This document shows, one piece after another, positions 62,099-64,000 of a DNA stretch of 64,000 nt. Positions within the stretch are counted from its first letter, which is position 1. The number at the start of each line of letters is the position of its first letter. The notes beneath the pieces are model-generated. The model was given only the letters and a program-made list of their open reading frames with translations, did no database searches and had not been told where the DNA came from. This DNA comes from DAOPZC01 sp035353175 (GTDB lineage Bacteria > Verrucomicrobiota > Kiritimatiellia > RFP12 > UBA1067): NCBI GenBank assembly GCA_035353175.1, contig DAOPZC010000001.1:124001-188000 (forward strand). Direction: 5' to 3'. Made by a program: the position numbers and the translations under genes.

Positions 62099-63760
62099 GT
62101 GGCGAACAGACATGTGAACGCGGTGATCGTCGGGGCCGGCGCGGGCGGCGGCGTGGTGGCGAAGGTGCTGGCCGAGGCCGGGCTTTCCGTGGTCCTGCTG
62201 GAACGCGGCAAGTGGCAGTCGTTCGAGGATACGACCGACGACGAGCTGCGGTCGCAGCGCACGACGGTGCTGGGCAACGCGTACGGGCCGGACGACGCGC
62301 GGTATTGCCGCGTGATCGAGAACCCGGACGGCTCGACCCGGATCGTGCTGCCGAGCGAGGGCGGGTACAACAACAACGCCGCCTGCGTGGGCAGCGGCAC
62401 GCTCAGCTACGGCGCGATGGGATGGCGCTTCATGCCGCAGGATTTCCGCCTGAAGTCGATCTACGGCTGTCCGGAGGGGTCGACGCTTGACGATTGGCCG
62501 ATCTCTTATGACGAGTTGGATCACTGCTACGAGCGGGCCGAATGGGAGATCGGCGTCGCCGGCGACGACGAGGGCAACCCCTTTGCGCCGCCACGCAAAA
62601 AGCCGCGCCCGATGCCGGCCTTCCCCTACAACAAAGAGGCCGAGATCCTCATTGCCGCGGGGAAGCGCCTGGGCTGGCATCCCTTTCCGGTCCCGATGCT
62701 GCGCAATTCCATCCCGTACGGCGGGCGTCCCAAGTGCATCCACATGCGCTCGTGCTGCGGGTTCGCTTGCCCGATCAACGCCAAGTGCGGCACGCAGAAC
62801 ACGGTCATTCCGGCGGCCATGGCCACCGGCAACTGCGAAGTCCGCACCGATGCGGTGGTCAGCGAGGTGGTCGTCGATGAGCGCGGGCGCGCCAGGGGCG
62901 TGAAGTACTTCGACATCAATGACCGGCTGCAAGAGCAGACCGCCGATCTCGTGGTCGTCTCGGCGTCGGCCACGGAGACGGCGCGGCTGCTGCTCAACTC
63001 GAAATCCAAACTCTTTCCCCATGGCGCAGGCAACAACAACGACTGGGTGGGACGCAACCTGCAGGGCCACGCCTATTGCGGCGCGAACGGCCTGATGGAC
63101 GAGGACATCTATGAGGAGGCCGGGCCGGGGGCGTGCGTGGCCTTCAGCGATTTCAGCCACGGCAACAAGGGCCTGTGCGGCGGCGCCATGGTGGCTAACG
63201 AGTTCATCGCGCTGCCGTATGCCTTCACCAATACCCGCCCGCCGGGCTCGCCCCGCTGGGGGGCGGCGCACAAAGAATTTCAGCGGAGCCATTACAAGCG
63301 GGTCCTCCGCGTGATGGGCCCCGTGCAGGAGATGCCGGTGTTTGAGTCGCGCGTGCGGGTCGACCCCGCGGTGAAGGACCATTGGGGCATTCCGGTTGTA
63401 CGGCTCTCGGGACGCCGCCATCCGCACGATGTGGAGATCGCGAAGTTCATCGTCGAAAAGGTCGCGGCCCTGTTGCGCGAGGCGGGGGCCAAGGACATCT
63501 GGACGTGGGTTCCGGGCCTCGGCGGGCCGAGCGGCGGGCAGCATCAGGCCGGCACGTGCCGCATGGGCAACGATCCCAAGTCTTCGGTCACCAACCGCTA
63601 CGGGCAGGTTCACGAGATCGACAACCTTTTCGTCGCCGACGGCAGTCTGAATGTGACGAACGGCGGGTTCAACCCGGCGCTGACGATCATGGCGCTGGGT
63701 TATTGGGTCGGCGAGTACATCGCCAAAGAGTGGAAAAGCGGAAGCCGTTTCAAGGGCTGA
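62099..63760 (+). CDS. GMC-family FAD oxidoreductase (dehydrogenase large subunit)
   Basis: 553 residues from a GTG at 62099, preferred because GAGAGGGGG precedes it at 62085-62093; a TTG at 62081 is the alternative. The N-terminal FAD-binding motif is VIVGAGAGGGVVAKVLAEAG. GSGTLSYGAM and SATETARLLLNSKS are typical GMC segments. RSCCGFACPINAKCGTQN is a Cys-rich stretch. The C-terminus has the catalytic-region motif HQAGTCRMG and NGGFNPALTIMALGYW. No signal peptide, so export probably depends on the Tat subunit before it. It oxidises a sugar or alcohol and passes electrons to a cytochrome c; the substrate is unknown. Confidence 0.93.
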   Translation: MANRHVNAVIVGAGAGGGVVAKVLAEAGLSVVLLERGKWQSFEDTTDDELRSQRTTVLGNAYGPDDARYCRVIENPDGSTRIVLPSEGGYNNNAACVGSGTLSYGAMGWRFMPQDFRLKSIYGCPEGSTLDDWPISYDELDHCYERAEWEIGVAGDDEGNPFAPPRKKPRPMPAFPYNKEAEILIAAGKRLGWHPFPVPMLRNSIPYGGRPKCIHMRSCCGFACPINAKCGTQNTVIPAAMATGNCEVRTDAVVSEVVVDERGRARGVKYFDINDRLQEQTADLVVVSASATETARLLLNSKSKLFPHGAGNNNDWVGRNLQGHAYCGANGLMDEDIYEEAGPGACVAFSDFSHGNKGLCGGAMVANEFIALPYAFTNTRPPGSPRWGAAHKEFQRSHYKRVLRVMGPVQEMPVFESRVRVDPAVKDHWGIPVVRLSGRRHPHDVEIAKFIVEKVAALLREAGAKDIWTWVPGLGGPSGGQHQAGTCRMGNDPKSSVTNRYGQVHEIDNLFVADGSLNVTNGGFNPALTIMALGYWVGEYIAKEWKSGSRFKG

Positions 63761-63795
63761 TGGCGGTTGTGACTAAACCGTCGGTAAGGCAAAGG

Positions 63796-63810
63796 CGGTT
63801 CGGAGAACCG
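63796..63810. repeat. Short palindrome CGGTTC-gga-GAACCG
   Basis: Perfect six-base stem, part of a longer imperfect palindrome from about 63789 to 63817 (GGCA...TGCC). Very similar to 58385-58399. It lies between the GMC gene and the cytochrome gene. Confidence 0.45.
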
Positions 63811-63840
63811 TCCCTGCCGGCAGATCTGATGGGAAAAAAG

Positions 63841-64000
63841 ATGGAAAAGAAAAACAAGCGCGAAGGCGCGTGGTATGCCCTACCGGCGCTGACGGTGACG
63901 GTCTTTCTGCTGTTCACGGTCTTGGGCGGACTCGGCTACTTCGAGTTCTCGCCGCCGGAGAAGACCTGCGTCTCGTGCCATGAGATCCGCGCGTCGCACG
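63841..64000 (+). CDS. Membrane-anchored multihaem cytochrome c, NapC/NirT-like, partial (runs off right edge)
   Basis: The first 53 residues are present, from the ATG at 63841; an in-frame ATG at 63829 is possible. A membrane anchor (about 12-33, ALPALTVTVFLLFTVLGGLG) is followed by Cys-Val-Ser-Cys-His, a c-type haem site, directly after FEFSPPEKT. This start fits tetrahaem NapC/NirT proteins that take electrons at the inner membrane, but only one haem site is visible before the window ends. Its place after the GMC dehydrogenase suggests it is the electron acceptor or linker to the respiratory chain. Confidence 0.8.
   Translation, partial: MEKKNKREGAWYALPALTVTVFLLFTVLGGLGYFEFSPPEKTCVSCHEIRASH

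Noticed and set aside
1..64000. tRNA, rRNA, CRISPR, transposase or integrase
   Set aside because: No cloverleaf, rRNA segment, regular direct-repeat array or recombinase motif was recognised by eye.

Overview
The window is GC-rich bacterial chromosome from a Gram-negative organism with lipopolysaccharide. An outer-membrane biogenesis set (bamA, an ompH/skp-like gene, lpxD) is followed by a DegP-type protease. The DUF1549/DUF1501/PPC gene set, the giant Calx-beta proteins, the autotransporter-strand/LamG protein and the rhamnosidase-like glycoside hydrolase point to the Planctomycetes-Verrucomicrobia-Chlamydiae superphylum, most likely Kiritimatiellota or a close relative. That placement is inference from gene content; there is no rRNA here to confirm it.

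Left end (1-4.7 kb, minus strand): an operon of a DUF1549/DUF1553 protein, a DUF1501 protein and a PPC-domain protein that runs off the left edge. A nested inverted-repeat element lies beside it (4.8-5.05 kb), followed by a DUF1573 secreted protein.

Centre-left (6.4-31.4 kb): the most distinctive part. A promoter and three hairpins precede a Cys-containing secreted protein of unknown family. A terminator follows, then a SurA/PrsA-like lipoprotein, then four giant secreted proteins of about 1360-1800 residues, mixed with two single-pass membrane proteins that look like paralogues, a possible SleB-like hydrolase and a lipoprotein. The giants share a C-terminal beta-rich module that I cannot match to a named family. 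Three of the four also start with a thioredoxin-like domain carrying a CxxC motif. I read the locus as an uncharacterised surface-protein system with its own folding factor.

Centre (31.4-46.7 kb): a sodium-coupled symporter, a glycoside-hydrolase lipoprotein, lipoyl synthase, an RbsD/FucU-like lipoprotein overlapping a HAD phosphatase, an SGNH hydrolase, an ApgM-type phosphoglycerate mutase, the bamA-ompH-lpxD operon, and degP behind an unusual hairpin leader.

Right (46.7-64 kb): an AEC-type transporter, a LolA/DUF4412-like protein, a SpoU RNA methyltransferase, a five-PAS histidine kinase, a 1501-residue LamG/PATR protein, a NUDIX hydrolase, a 13-cysteine small secreted protein, a methyltransferase, a Sel1-repeat protein, and a periplasmic redox module (Tat-exported subunit 3, GMC oxidoreductase, start of a multihaem cytochrome c). 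No tRNA, rRNA, CRISPR array, integrase or transposase was recognised. Most intergenic promoters fit a sigma-70 pattern, several with a TACNNT -10 box.
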